Shown: positions 15,667-24,835, numbered from the stretch's first letter. The stretch is DNA of 31,681 nucleotides from Oscillospiraceae bacterium (GCA_020025655.1 JAHHRR010000020.1:1-31681), one strand, 5' to 3'. Program-made: numbers and translations. The notes: generated by a model from the letters alone, not told the origin.

Positions 15667-18039
15667 TTACTTTCTGTCAGTCCATTTCCAGTTTGCAACC
15701 TCAGGCATATCCACACCGTAGGTGGAGATATACTGACGATGCTCAACCAGCTTATCCTTCATCTGCTGGATGAGGTAAGCGCCTCTGTTACCGAGCTGAG
15801 GCAGGTTATAAACAGCGGACTGTACAAGGTTGAAGCGGTCCAGTCTGTTTAAAACACGCATATCGAAAGGTGTGGTAATTGTACCTTCCTCGATATAGCC
15901 TCTTACATGGATGTTCTTGTTGTGGCGCTTATAGGTCAGCTCGTGAATAAGTGAGGGATAACCGTGGAAAGCGAAGATAATGGGCTTGTCCTTGGTGAAA
16001 ATGGAGTCGTATTCATGCTGGCTCAGACCGTGAGGATGCTGTTCCTCAGACTGGAGACGCATAAGGTCAACTACATTTACTACTCTGATCTTGAGCTCGG
16101 GGAATGCATCACGGAGAATGGTTACTGCAGCCAGAGTTTCAAGGGTGGGAGTATCACCGCAGCAGGCCATAACGATATCGGGCTCTTCGCCCTCGTCAGT
16201 GGATGCCCACTGCCAGATGCCGATACCCTGAGTGCAGTGCTTAACAGCCTGTTCCATTGTGAGCCACTGGGGTCTGGGGTGCTTGGAGGCTACAATGACG
16301 TTGACATAGTTGCGGCTGCGGATGCAGTGATCAAAGCAGCTGAGCAGGCAGTTTGCATCGGGAGGCAGGTACAGGCGGACAACGTCTGCTTTCTTGTTTG
16401 CCACATGGTCTAAGAAACCGGGGTCCTGATGAGTAAAGCCGTTGTGGTCCTGCTGCCATACGTTTGAAGCAAGTACATAGTTAAGGGATGCAATCTTTGC
16501 ACGCCAGGGCAGCTGGTTGCAGACCTTCAGCCATTTTGCGTGCTGAGAGAACATGGAGTCAACGATTCTTATGAAAGCTTCATAGGAGTTGAAGAAGCCG
16601 TGACGGCCGGTAAGCAGGTAGCCTTCAAGCAGGCCCTGGCATACGTGCTCGGAAAGCATGGAGTCCATAACTCTGCCGTTTTCCGAAAGGTGGTCGTCCT
16701 CGGGAATTGTATCTGCATTCCATACTCTGTCGGTGTTTTCAAAAACAGCAGACAGACGGTTGGAAGCGGTTTCATCGGGGCCGAAGGAGCGGAAATTGCG
16801 GGAGGCCTCGTTTAGCTTGTAGATGTCTCTTACAAATGCGCCCAGTTCAGACATATCCTGAGATTCAACAGAGCCGGGGAAGGGAACCTCTACTCCGTAC
16901 TCACGGAAGTCGGGCATACGAAGGTCACGGAGCAGCAGACCGCCGTTTGCGTTGGGGTTTGCGCCCATTCTCTGCTTGCCCTTGGGAGGCAGCTCCAGAA
17001 GTTCAGGTACAGGAACACCGTTGGAGTCGAAAAGCTCTTCGGGCTTGTAGCTGCGGAGCCAGGATTCAATCTGTCTGATATGCTCTTCACTGTCGGGCTG
17101 AATGGGAACCTGATGAGCTCTCCAGTAGCCTTCTACTTTAAGACCGTCTACATAGTCAGGGCCTGTCCAGCCTTTAGGTGTGCGAAGCACGATCATGGGC
17201 CAGCGGGGACGCTCGGTCTTTGCATTCTCTCTTGCCTCTCTCTGGTAGTTGAGAATGGACTCAATGCACTCATCCAGAACGTCAGCCATCTTTCTGTGCA
17301 TCTCCATAGGCTCGTCACCCTCTACAAAATAGGGAGTCCAGCCGTTGCCACGGAGGAAGCTTTCAAGCTCTTCGTGGGAAATGCGGGAGAGAATGGTGGG
17401 GTTTGCAATCTTGTAACCGTTGAGGTGCAGAATGGGAAGTACAGCACCGTCGGTTGCGGGAGAAAGGAACTTGTTTAACTGCCATGAAGTTGCAAGAGGG
17501 CCTGTCTCAGCTTCACCGTCACCTACAACGCAGGCGGCAATCAGGCCGGGGTTATCGGTAACTGCGCCGAAAGCATGGGCAAGGCTGTATCCCAGCTCAC
17601 CGCCTTCGTTAATGGAACCGGGGGTTTCGGGGGCAACGTGAGAGGGAATACCGCCGGGGAAGGAGAACTGCTTGAACAGTCTCTGCATACCTTCCTTATC
17701 ACGGCTTATGTTGGGGTAAACCTCCTGATAGCTTCCGTCCAGCCAGTCCTGTGCAACCATTGCGTTGCCGCCGTGACCGGGGCCGGAGAGGTAAATCATA
17801 TTGAGGTCAAATTCTTTTATAACACGATTTAAGTGAGTGTAGATAAAGTTCTGGCCTGGGCAGGTTCCCCAGTGACCGACGATTTTCTTTTTAATTATGT
17901 CTTGAGTAAGAGGTTTTTCCAGAAGAGGGTCATCCAGAAGATAGAGCTGGCAGGCAGTCAGATAGTTGGAAGCACGCCAGTATTTATTCATTGTCAGAAG
18001 CTCTTCTTCGGTTGCGGGGGTTCTTTTAGAGTATGACAT
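15667..18039 (-). CDS. xfp: Xylulose-5-phosphate/fructose-6-phosphate phosphoketolase
   Basis: 790 aa, normal length. Thiamine-diphosphate enzyme that splits xylulose-5-P (or fructose-6-P) with phosphate to acetyl-phosphate plus glyceraldehyde-3-P (or erythrose-4-P); cytoplasmic, feeding acetate and ATP formation. Visible signatures: GHWGTCPGQNF, GPGHGGNAMVAQDWLDGSY, the ThDP/Mg motif GDGEAETG and LHLNGYKI, SHVAPETPGSINEGGELGYSLAHAFGA, and C-terminal HPRPQWL and FAFHGYPSLIHELTY. Single or dual substrate use cannot be told. Codon use looks strongly biased, as for an abundant protein. AAGGAGG about 7 bases before ATG. Monocistronic. Confidence 0.98.
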   Translation of the reverse strand: MSYSKRTPATEEELLTMNKYWRASNYLTACQLYLLDDPLLEKPLTQDIIKKKIVGHWGTCPGQNFIYTHLNRVIKEFDLNMIYLSGPGHGGNAMVAQDWLDGSYQEVYPNISRDKEGMQRLFKQFSFPGGIPSHVAPETPGSINEGGELGYSLAHAFGAVTDNPGLIAACVVGDGEAETGPLATSWQLNKFLSPATDGAVLPILHLNGYKIANPTILSRISHEELESFLRGNGWTPYFVEGDEPMEMHRKMADVLDECIESILNYQREARENAKTERPRWPMIVLRTPKGWTGPDYVDGLKVEGYWRAHQVPIQPDSEEHIRQIESWLRSYKPEELFDSNGVPVPELLELPPKGKQRMGANPNANGGLLLRDLRMPDFREYGVEVPFPGSVESQDMSELGAFVRDIYKLNEASRNFRSFGPDETASNRLSAVFENTDRVWNADTIPEDDHLSENGRVMDSMLSEHVCQGLLEGYLLTGRHGFFNSYEAFIRIVDSMFSQHAKWLKVCNQLPWRAKIASLNYVLASNVWQQDHNGFTHQDPGFLDHVANKKADVVRLYLPPDANCLLSCFDHCIRSRNYVNVIVASKHPRPQWLTMEQAVKHCTQGIGIWQWASTDEGEEPDIVMACCGDTPTLETLAAVTILRDAFPELKIRVVNVVDLMRLQSEEQHPHGLSQHEYDSIFTKDKPIIFAFHGYPSLIHELTYKRHNKNIHVRGYIEEGTITTPFDMRVLNRLDRFNLVQSAVYNLPQLGNRGAYLIQQMKDKLVEHRQYISTYGVDMPEVANWKWTDRK

Positions 18040-18210
18040 TTAATATCCTCCTTAGAATCATTGCTGAGGTTTTAATATTCAGCTTAGTTATATTATTAAC
18101 ATATTATTGGAAATAGTCTATGCACATTTTTTACAAATATGCCAAAACAGGTGAATTATTTACTATTTGTACAAAATCATCCGTCAAAATGGGATTAAAT
18201 CCCTTTATAC

Positions 18211-18239
18211 TTGTAAATATAGTAAGAGCGTGTTAAAAT
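18211..18239 (+). promoter_or_regulatory. Promoter of mgtE
   Basis: TTGTAA (18211-18216), 17-base spacer, TAAAAT (18234-18239). Predicted leader is only about 25 nt, which leaves no room for a magnesium riboswitch. Confidence 0.6.
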
Positions 18240-18269
18240 ATTTGCTATCCAATATGGGAGGTGATTTCA

Positions 18270-19679
18270 TTGGAGGATACAGACAGAACTGAAGCTTTTG
18301 ATTTTGATGCTTTCCACGACCAAAAAACCGACGAATTGACGGAACTTCTGGACAGGCGTGATATGAAAAAGCTGAAATCCCAGATGGAAGAGCTTAACGA
18401 CTATGACGTAGCTGAGTTCCTTACTGAAATAGAAGACAACCGAATGCCGATGGTGTTCAGACTTCTTAATAAAGAAACAGCCGCCGCTGTTTTTGCAAAC
18501 TTTGAAGCTCCGGAACAGGAGCGTATAATAAACTCCATTACAGACTCCGAGCTTGCCGGAATAGTTGAAGAGCTGTATCTGGATGATGCTGTTGATATGC
18601 TGGAGGAAATGCCTGCCAATGTTGTAAAGCGTGTTATGCGCACAGCAAGACCTGACACCAGAAAGCTTATAAACCAGTATCTCAGGTATCCTGATAACTC
18701 CGCCGGAAGCATTATGACGGCTGAGTTTGTAGACCTTAAAAAGTACATGAACGTGCGGGAATCCTTTGCCAGAATCCGACGTATAGGCGAGGATAAGGAG
18801 ACTATCTATGTCTGCTTTGTAATTTCTTCTGACAGAAAGCTTGAAGGCATAGTCACGGTAAAGGATCTGCTCCTTGCCGATGATGACACTAAGATAGAAG
18901 ACCTGATGGAGTCAAATGTAATTTTTGCCTCCACGACGGAAGATCAGGAGAGCGTTTCCGAAAAGTTCTCAAATTACGACCTTATGGCACTGCCGGTAGT
19001 TGATAATGAAGGACGACTTGTGGGAATTGTTACTGTCGATGATATTATCGACGTTATGGAACAGGAAACCACAGAGGACTTCGAAATCATGGCAGGTATG
19101 ACGCCGTCCGATAAGCCCTACTCACGAATGAGCACAGTGGAGATGTGGAAGAACAGAATTCCATGGCTTATGTTCCTGATGCTGTCGGCCACGTTTACAA
19201 GTATGATACTCACATCTTTTGAAAATATGCTGGCAGCACAGGCGGGACTTGTAGCCTTCATACCTATGCTTATGGGCACGGGAGGAAACTCCGGTGCGCA
19301 GGCTTCCACGGCTGTAATACGAAGCCTTTCTCTGGGCGATACAGAGCCTAAGGATGCGCTAAAGGTGATGTGGAAGGAGTGGAGAGTCGCAATTCTGTGC
19401 GGCATTACACTTGCTGTTATCAACTTCATTAAAATGATTATCCTTGATGGATGGATACTTAAAAATGACTGCGTTACCGTTCTGGTTGCGGCAACCGTCA
19501 GCCTTTCTATTTTGTTTATAGTTATGTTCGCAAAAGTTGTTGGATGCACTCTGCCTATAATTGCAGAAAAAATAGGCGTTGACCCGGCAGTTATGGCAAA
19601 CCCTCTTATATCAACAGTTACAGATGCAGTATCCCTCCTGATTTATATTTACGTTGCAAAACTGATTCTACACATTTAA
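18270..19679 (+). CDS. mgtE: MgtE magnesium transporter/channel
   Basis: 469 aa. Homodimeric Mg2+ channel gated by cytoplasmic Mg2+. Order: MgtE N domain (about 10-120; DDAVDMLEEMPANVVKRVMR), paired CBS domains (about 125-245; DNSAGSIMTAEFVDL and the FSNYDLMALPVVDNEGRLVGIVTVDDIIDVM motif), a connecting helix, then five membrane helices (about 285-469) with the pore motif PMLMGTGGNSGAQAST. Start: GTG at 18261 is inside the Shine-Dalgarno GGGAGGTGA; TTG at 18270 has the correct spacing and is preferred. The next gene begins 15 bases after its stop, so it may be read through into the AEC gene. Confidence 0.96.
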   Translation: MEDTDRTEAFDFDAFHDQKTDELTELLDRRDMKKLKSQMEELNDYDVAEFLTEIEDNRMPMVFRLLNKETAAAVFANFEAPEQERIINSITDSELAGIVEELYLDDAVDMLEEMPANVVKRVMRTARPDTRKLINQYLRYPDNSAGSIMTAEFVDLKKYMNVRESFARIRRIGEDKETIYVCFVISSDRKLEGIVTVKDLLLADDDTKIEDLMESNVIFASTTEDQESVSEKFSNYDLMALPVVDNEGRLVGIVTVDDIIDVMEQETTEDFEIMAGMTPSDKPYSRMSTVEMWKNRIPWLMFLMLSATFTSMILTSFENMLAAQAGLVAFIPMLMGTGGNSGAQASTAVIRSLSLGDTEPKDALKVMWKEWRVAILCGITLAVINFIKMIILDGWILKNDCVTVLVAATVSLSILFIVMFAKVVGCTLPIIAEKIGVDPAVMANPLISTVTDAVSLLIYIYVAKLILHI

Positions 19680-19694
19680 TTTTTGGAGGACTGT

Positions 19695-20615
19695 ATGGAT
19701 TTCTCGGGACTGATGGTGAAAATGCTGATTTTTGTTATACTGATTTTCACCGGTTATTATTTCGCAAAAAAAGGTTTTGCAGGCCCTGAATTTACTAAAA
19801 CTGCAAGTAAACTTGTAATCGACGTATTTATGCCGGCTACTATTCTGAATTCTGTTTTAAAGACAGACCCTGATCTTATAGAGGTCAATTTTACGGAAAT
19901 ATTTGTCGTAATTATAATCTCTATGGTTATGGGATATATAGTGGCGGCGGTTTTACAGAAAATGATAAAGCCGCTGAGAGACGGGGGAGGAGTTGTTCAG
20001 CTCCTTATGGCGGTTCCCAATACCATGTTTGTTGCACTCCCTATTCTTGATCAGCTTTTCGGACCGGTAGCGGTTTTCTACTGCTCACTTTCAAATATTC
20101 CGTTCAATATACTTCTCTTTACCTACGGTATTTGGAGACTTAAAAAGGATAACGGCGAAAGCGGCATTAAGATAAAGGAGATTTTCAGCATACCTCTGGT
20201 TGCGACCATTATAGGCGTAATTATATTCTTTGCGAAAATCAAAGTACCGAGAGTTGTTACCGAGCTTGTAAGCAATCTTTCCGGCGCCACAGTTTCTATG
20301 TCTATGATAGTTATAGGCGCATCACTGGGTGCAGTCAGCATTGCAGATTCATTTAAAAGTGCCAAGCTGTACGTTCTGAATTTCATAAAGCTTGTTGTGA
20401 TACCATTCCTTGTATGGCTTGTATGCGGAATGATTACAGATGATCCCATACTTCTGACATCTGCGGTTCTTCTTGCAGCCGCACCCACCGGTATTATTGT
20501 TTCCATTCTTGCTATACGCTATAACGGCGAAGGAATTTTTGCTTCTGAAGGAATTCTGCACAGCACAATTTTTTCACTTATAACCATGCCGGTGATAGCA
20601 TACATTTTAGCCTGA
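19695..20615 (+). CDS. AEC (auxin efflux carrier) family permease
   Basis: 306 aa from ATG at 19695; TTG at 19683 is rejected because GGAGGA (19685-19690) is the ribosome site. About ten hydrophobic helices in two halves, with the family's N-terminal KTASKLVIDVFMPATILNSVL and C-terminal AAAPTGIIVSILAIRYNGE segments. AEC proteins move organic acids (malate, malonate) or amino acids; substrate unknown here. First or second gene of the unit that continues with DUF1643, nitrilase and Nudix genes. Confidence 0.92.
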   Translation: MDFSGLMVKMLIFVILIFTGYYFAKKGFAGPEFTKTASKLVIDVFMPATILNSVLKTDPDLIEVNFTEIFVVIIISMVMGYIVAAVLQKMIKPLRDGGGVVQLLMAVPNTMFVALPILDQLFGPVAVFYCSLSNIPFNILLFTYGIWRLKKDNGESGIKIKEIFSIPLVATIIGVIIFFAKIKVPRVVTELVSNLSGATVSMSMIVIGASLGAVSIADSFKSAKLYVLNFIKLVVIPFLVWLVCGMITDDPILLTSAVLLAAAPTGIIVSILAIRYNGEGIFASEGILHSTIFSLITMPVIAYILA

Positions 20616-20625
20616 GGAGGGAACA

Positions 20626-21246
20626 ATGCATATACCAGTCTGCGAAAGCTGCAATATTGATATTCTGCGCTTTGATGAAGCGATGGAGCTGTCAGGTAAA
20701 AGCGGGGGATATGATGCGGATAAATGGCTGTATGTTCCGGATTTCTATACTGAATACCGTTATATCCTCGGTACAAGAGGTAAAAATCCGCTTATCTGCA
20801 TAGGCATTAACCCCTCTACCGCTGAGCCTGATAATCTTGATAACACCCTTAAATCAGTGGAACGGATAGCTGCCGGAAATGGATTTGACAGCTTTATAAT
20901 GTTTAATGTTTATGCCCAGAGGGCAACCCGTCCTGACGATATGGACAGTGAGCTCAATGAAAAGCTTCATCGTGAAAACATGAATGCCTTTGAATACATA
21001 CTTAAAACCGTTTCCGACGGAGGCGTGTCTCCGGCAATCTGGGCTGCATGGGGAACTATTGTTGAAAAAAGAAAATATCTGCCCTATTGCCTGCGGGAAA
21101 TGGCGGATCTTGGCATAAAATACGGAGGTCACTGGCTTAGAGCGGGAAAGTGCTCAAAGAAAGGCCATCCACACCATCCGTTGTATCTGAGAAAAGATGA
21201 AAAGACAGTCCCGTTTGATATCGAGGAGTATCTGACTTCACTATGA
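20626..21246 (+). CDS. DUF1643 domain protein
   Basis: 206 aa, soluble. DUF1643 signatures are clear: ICIGINPSTAEPDNLDNT, then FNVYAQRATRPDDM, AWGTIVEKRKYL and the C-terminal GHPHHPLYLRKDE. The biochemical function of the family is not established; the conserved N-P-S-T, A-W-G and G-H-P-x-H-P-L blocks suggest nucleotide or nucleic-acid chemistry, but that is a guess. GAGGAGGG lies 6 bases before ATG, and the stop overlaps the nitrilase start (ATGA). Confidence 0.88.
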   Translation: MHIPVCESCNIDILRFDEAMELSGKSGGYDADKWLYVPDFYTEYRYILGTRGKNPLICIGINPSTAEPDNLDNTLKSVERIAAGNGFDSFIMFNVYAQRATRPDDMDSELNEKLHRENMNAFEYILKTVSDGGVSPAIWAAWGTIVEKRKYLPYCLREMADLGIKYGGHWLRAGKCSKKGHPHHPLYLRKDEKTVPFDIEEYLTSL

Positions 21247-22061
21247 GTAAAATTAAAATCGCTGTTTTACAGGTGAAAACCGAGCTGGAATGGGAAAAAA
21301 CCATGGATAAGGTTCATTCCATGCTGACCGAGGCAAAGAGCAGCGGAGCGGATATTGCCGTACTGCCGGAAATGTTCAGCTGTCCATATGACGGCAGGTA
21401 TTTTAGGACCTTTGCCGCTATGGGACATGAAAAAACTGTTGAGCGCCTGTCTCAGTGGGCCGCAGAATTGCGCCTGATCGTCGTAGGAGGCTCTGTACCG
21501 GAAGCTGATGCAGGGAAGCTATACAATAGCTGCTTTGTGTTCAATGAGAACGGAGAGCAGATAGCACGCCACAGAAAGGTACATCTTTTCGATGTTGATC
21601 TGCCCGGAATGCGCTTTAAGGAATCAAATAATTTTACACCCGGAAACGAAATTACCACATTTGAAACCCGCTTCGGCACAATGGGCTGCGCCGTGTGCTT
21701 TGATTTACGTTTTCCTGAGCTGTTCAGAGCTATGGCTGTGCGGGGGGCGAAGGTGGTTTTCCTGCCTGCGCAGTTTAATATGACGACAGGCCCGAAGCAC
21801 TGGGAAATGTCGCTTAGAATGAGAGCCGTGGACAATGAAATGTTCGTGGTGGGAGCAGCTGCTGCAAGATATGAGGGCTTCAGCTATGAATGCTGGGGAC
21901 ACTCGGCAGTAGTTGATCCTTTCGGCATGGTTGTTTCTGACTGCGATGAAAAAGAGCAGATTCTCTATGCAGACATTGATTTGGACAGAGTTGAGCAGGT
22001 ACGTCAGGAACTGCCCACCTTCCTGAAGCTCAGGCGGGATGTATATACGGTGGCAGAATGA
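21243..22061 (+). CDS. Carbon-nitrogen hydrolase (nitrilase superfamily, omega-amidase-like)
   Basis: 272 aa. Full E-K-C triad: E43 in VLPEMFSCPYD, K112 in RHRKVHLFDVD, C152 in GCAVCFDLRFPEL. The K-H-L-F-D-x-D segment and length fit the Nit2/omega-amidase group, which hydrolyses amides such as alpha-ketoglutaramate; alternative amides cannot be excluded. Cytoplasmic. ATGA overlaps on both sides place it firmly in one operon with DUF1643 and the Nudix gene, consistent with a metabolite-repair or clean-up role. Confidence 0.94.
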   Translation: MSKIKIAVLQVKTELEWEKTMDKVHSMLTEAKSSGADIAVLPEMFSCPYDGRYFRTFAAMGHEKTVERLSQWAAELRLIVVGGSVPEADAGKLYNSCFVFNENGEQIARHRKVHLFDVDLPGMRFKESNNFTPGNEITTFETRFGTMGCAVCFDLRFPELFRAMAVRGAKVVFLPAQFNMTTGPKHWEMSLRMRAVDNEMFVVGAAAARYEGFSYECWGHSAVVDPFGMVVSDCDEKEQILYADIDLDRVEQVRQELPTFLKLRRDVYTVAE

Positions 22062-22633
22062 AGATTTACGACGATATTCAGAGCTACTCTCCGTGGAACG
22101 AACAGGAAAAACGTGATAAAGCGCTGATTCTTGGCTTTCTTAGGGATAACAGTGATGCATTTTTGAGGTCGAACCTGCTTGCACATATGACAGCATCCGC
22201 ATGGGCTGTAAATAAGAACATGGACAAGGTGCTGATGGTATATCACAATATTTATAATTCATGGTCATGGACAGGCGGTCATGCAGATGGGGATGAAAAC
22301 CTGCTGAGAGTTGCAATGAAAGAGCTTAAAGAGGAGACAGGTACGCAGAATATCCGGCCTGTCAGCGAGGATATATACTCTCTTGAAGTGCTTACTGTTG
22401 ACGGTCATGAAAAAAGAGGCGAGTATGTATCGGGTCATCTGCATTTGAATGTTACCTACCTTATCGAAGCAGATGAAAACGACTGCCTTAAAATCTGCGA
22501 GGATGAAAACTCCGGTGTTAAGTGGTTTACGCTTGAGGATGCAGTTAAGGCTTCAAGCGAACCGTGGTTTGCGGAAAGAATTTATAAAAAACTCAATATG
22601 AAGCTTGAGCAAATCAAAAATCAGCGATACTGA
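22058..22633 (+). CDS. Nudix hydrolase
   Basis: 191 aa. The Nudix box lies at about 73-96 (GGHADGDENLLRVAMKELKEETG), fitting G-x5-E-x7-REUXEExGU with Lys for the first Arg. Hydrolyses a nucleoside diphosphate linked to another moiety; substrate unknown. The region before the box is longer (70 residues) than in minimal Nudix enzymes. Last gene of the operon, followed by a hairpin terminator. Confidence 0.93.
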   Translation: MKIYDDIQSYSPWNEQEKRDKALILGFLRDNSDAFLRSNLLAHMTASAWAVNKNMDKVLMVYHNIYNSWSWTGGHADGDENLLRVAMKELKEETGTQNIRPVSEDIYSLEVLTVDGHEKRGEYVSGHLHLNVTYLIEADENDCLKICEDENSGVKWFTLEDAVKASSEPWFAERIYKKLNMKLEQIKNQRY

Positions 22634-22698
22634 GCGTGTTCCTGTGAAAACAGGAGAAATGCTTTAGCTTTTATTAAAAGTACAGCTTTATAAAATTA

Positions 22699-22740
22699 CA
22701 GGACGTCGGTCTGCATATTGCAAATCGACGTCCTGTTTTT
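22699..22740 (+). terminator. Terminator of the AEC-Nudix operon
   Basis: CAGGACGTCG (22699-22708) pairs with CGACGTCCTG (22726-22735), followed by TTTTT. The 17-nt loop contains a possible TGCA/TGCA inner pairing. Confidence 0.8.
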
Positions 22741-22773
22741 ACGCCTTGATTCATTTCAAAATACTCCAAAAGA

Positions 22774-22809
22774 AAAACCTGTCAGACAGCGTTCTGTCTG
22801 ACAGGTTTT
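22774..22809 (-). terminator. Terminator of the NlpC/P60 gene
   Basis: AAAACCTGTCAGACAG (22774-22789) and perfect complement (22794-22809) around CGTT; T-tail on the minus strand. Confidence 0.93.
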
Positions 22810-22814
22810 GTTTG

Positions 22815-24473
22815 TTATACGATTCTTCTGACTTCGTAGCCACGGCTTTCGTAATAACCGGAAAGCTCGGTTGTAACGACGCCGGTTCTGGAGTTTGCTG
22901 CGTGGACGAACATATTGTTGCCTATGTAGATACCAACGTGACCGATGTAGTCACCGCTGGAGTAGAAGCAGATAAGATCGCCGGGCTGCATATCGGAGTG
23001 CTCAACGTGAACACCGTTTCTGGCCTGATCGCAGGCAACTCTGTTAAGCTGATAACCGAAGTGGCCGAAAACATAAGAGGTGAAGCCGGAGCAGTCAAAG
23101 CCGGTATCGGGAGACATACCGCCCCAGGTGTAGTTATAACCTACATACTGTAAGGCGTAATCTGCAATCTGACGTCCAAGTTCAGTACCGCCTGAAGCCT
23201 CAGGTCTGGAAAGCTCACCCTTCTGAACATACTGAGAGTAAACATATCCGGACTGACCGTTTGCGCTTACAGCGGTCCAGTCACCGCTTGTGCCGGTGAT
23301 AGTAACTGCGTTGCCGTAATTGAACTCGCCCAGAATCTCAGAGGAGGTAGAGGGGCCGGAACGGAAACGGACACAGTTTGCGGTGATGTAGCCGGGCTCA
23401 CTGGTGGAGGGAGTTTCGGGAACAGCAGGAGCCTCAGGCTCGGCTGTCTTTTCAGCTACATACTTTGAATATACAAAACCGTCCTGACCGTTAACAGTGC
23501 AGGCGGTCCAGTCGCCGCTGGTACCGGTGATGGTCAGTTCCTGACCTTTGTTTAAGGTATCAATAATGCTGTGACTGGTTGAAGGACCGGTACGGAAACG
23601 GACATACTCGCCGCAGATGTAACCGGATTTATGCTCGGTAGGAGTGACGCTGGGTGAGGGGGTAGGCTCGGGAGTAACCTCAGGTGAGGGTTCGGGCTTT
23701 ACCTCGGGAGTTGGTGCGGGGACAACTTCAGGAGTGACCTCGGGAGCAGCTTCCGGTGTGGGCTGAGGACTTACCTCAGGCTGCTCAGGTACGATGTTAT
23801 TGTCGGAACCGTTATCCTGAGGAGTCTCAGGCATAGGAGTAATGATAATAACATCATCGTTTATCTCAGGGGTATTTCCGGAATTGCTGTTTTCTTCAGG
23901 AGTGACAGGTGCATCCGGTATGTAAGTGTCATCGGGGACATAAGTTGCTTCGTAACCTGCTTCAAGATCACTGTCAGAGTAATTGAAGTTGGGGCTGGAG
24001 CTTACATAATCGGAATAAACATATCCGGACTGACCGTTAATGATGCAGGCGGTCCAGCTGCCGCTGGTGCCGGTAATCTTAATCTCTTTTCCTCTGCTGT
24101 ACTCAGCCAGAATGGATGAATCAGTGGAGGGGCCGGAGCGGAAACGGACATATTCACCGTCTATGTAACCGATGCCTTCGGAACCGACAATCTCGGCGTT
24201 CTGGTAATCATTGTTTATGTTGAGGTAACGGGAGGACATAAAGCCTTCTGAACCGTTATAGTTAATTGCATACCATTCGCCGTTGGAACGGTTGGTAACT
24301 GTAACCTCCGTTCCCTTGTCGAGACAATCCACAACTCTGTAGTTCAGACCGGGGCCTGAACGCATATTGACTTTACTGCCTGTTACTGTTGCAGAGTCTG
24401 CATAGGCGGAAACCACCAATAAACAGCTTATAACAAGAACGGCAGCAAAAATCTTTAATATCTTTCTGCGCAT
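22815..24473 (-). CDS. Secreted SH3b/NlpC-P60 peptidoglycan endopeptidase
   Basis: 552 aa. Signal peptide 1-25 with cleavage expected after AYA. Four bacterial SH3 repeats: about 28-86, 103-158, 284-340 and 361-416; the last three share the pattern VRFRxGPSTS...ITGTSGxWTA...GYVYSxYV. Between repeats 2 and 3 lies a long Pro/Glu/Thr/Val-rich linker (about 190-280) of PEVTPEP-type units, a probable wall-spanning spacer. C-terminal NlpC/P60 domain (about 433-552): catalytic C461 (GFDCSGFTSYV), H512 (GHVGIYIG) and H524 (VHAAN). Cleaves peptide cross-bridges or stems of peptidoglycan; SH3 repeats bind the wall. Same transcript as the 93-aa gene 24 bases upstream. Confidence 0.96.
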   Translation of the reverse strand: MRRKILKIFAAVLVISCLLVVSAYADSATVTGSKVNMRSGPGLNYRVVDCLDKGTEVTVTNRSNGEWYAINYNGSEGFMSSRYLNINNDYQNAEIVGSEGIGYIDGEYVRFRSGPSTDSSILAEYSRGKEIKITGTSGSWTACIINGQSGYVYSDYVSSSPNFNYSDSDLEAGYEATYVPDDTYIPDAPVTPEENSNSGNTPEINDDVIIITPMPETPQDNGSDNNIVPEQPEVSPQPTPEAAPEVTPEVVPAPTPEVKPEPSPEVTPEPTPSPSVTPTEHKSGYICGEYVRFRTGPSTSHSIIDTLNKGQELTITGTSGDWTACTVNGQDGFVYSKYVAEKTAEPEAPAVPETPSTSEPGYITANCVRFRSGPSTSSEILGEFNYGNAVTITGTSGDWTAVSANGQSGYVYSQYVQKGELSRPEASGGTELGRQIADYALQYVGYNYTWGGMSPDTGFDCSGFTSYVFGHFGYQLNRVACDQARNGVHVEHSDMQPGDLICFYSSGDYIGHVGIYIGNNMFVHAANSRTGVVTTELSGYYESRGYEVRRIV

Positions 24474-24497
24474 TTAAAACATATCCTTTTTCTAAGT

Positions 24498-24779
24498 TTA
24501 TCTGGAGGAAAGCGCACGTTCAAGCCAGACAGCTGCAACGTCAATTGCAGTATAAAGACTGTCCTTTTCGGTTTTCTTAACGATTCTGTCTCTTGACTTT
24601 ATTGTGGAATCGGTAAGCTGAAGCTGAACGGAAACCTTTGTGGCAACGTCCATATCGTCCACTTTCTTAGTATCCAGTATCTGCAGCATAATGATGTATT
24701 CATCATTAAAGCTTCCGTAATAAATGATGTTGTCTTTCCTTTGGAGAGGATGACCCTTATACTCCAGTGTCTTTGCCAA
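24498..24779 (-). CDS. Small conserved Clostridia protein of unknown function
   Basis: 93 aa from TTG at 24779, 8 bases after GGAGGTG; the longer reading to 24818 lacks a ribosome site and runs into the promoter. Sequence MAKTLEYKGHPLQRKDNIIYYG, then YIIMLQILDTKKV and VSVQLQLTDSTIKSRDRIVKKTEK, ending AIDVAAVWLERALSSR. It looks like a small soluble alpha/beta protein that I believe is conserved in Clostridia but unnamed. It precedes the NlpC/P60 hydrolase in one unit and has its own good promoter. Confidence 0.82.
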   Translation of the reverse strand: MAKTLEYKGHPLQRKDNIIYYGSFNDEYIIMLQILDTKKVDDMDVATKVSVQLQLTDSTIKSRDRIVKKTEKDSLYTAIDVAAVWLERALSSR

Positions 24780-24806
24780 TAGAAGCACCTCCAATATTGT
24801 AACTAA

Positions 24807-24835
24807 AATGTAACACAATGAATTTGAAATGTCAA
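24807..24835 (-). promoter_or_regulatory. Promoter of the small gene-NlpC/P60 unit
   Basis: Minus strand: TTGACA (24835-24830), 17-base spacer, TACATT (24812-24807), about 28 bases before the TTG start. Confidence 0.7.

Noticed and set aside
16540..17832. Long open frames on the plus strand opposite phosphoketolase
   Set aside because: Shadow frames caused by strong codon bias of xfp; no ribosome sites and no recognisable proteins. The same holds opposite gdhA at 28620-29462.
18040..18269. Magnesium riboswitch before mgtE
   Set aside because: The predicted promoter leaves only about 25 nt of leader.
22634..22698. Possible small RNA between the Nudix gene and its terminator
   Set aside because: Only short hairpins and no promoter; ordinary 3' untranslated region.
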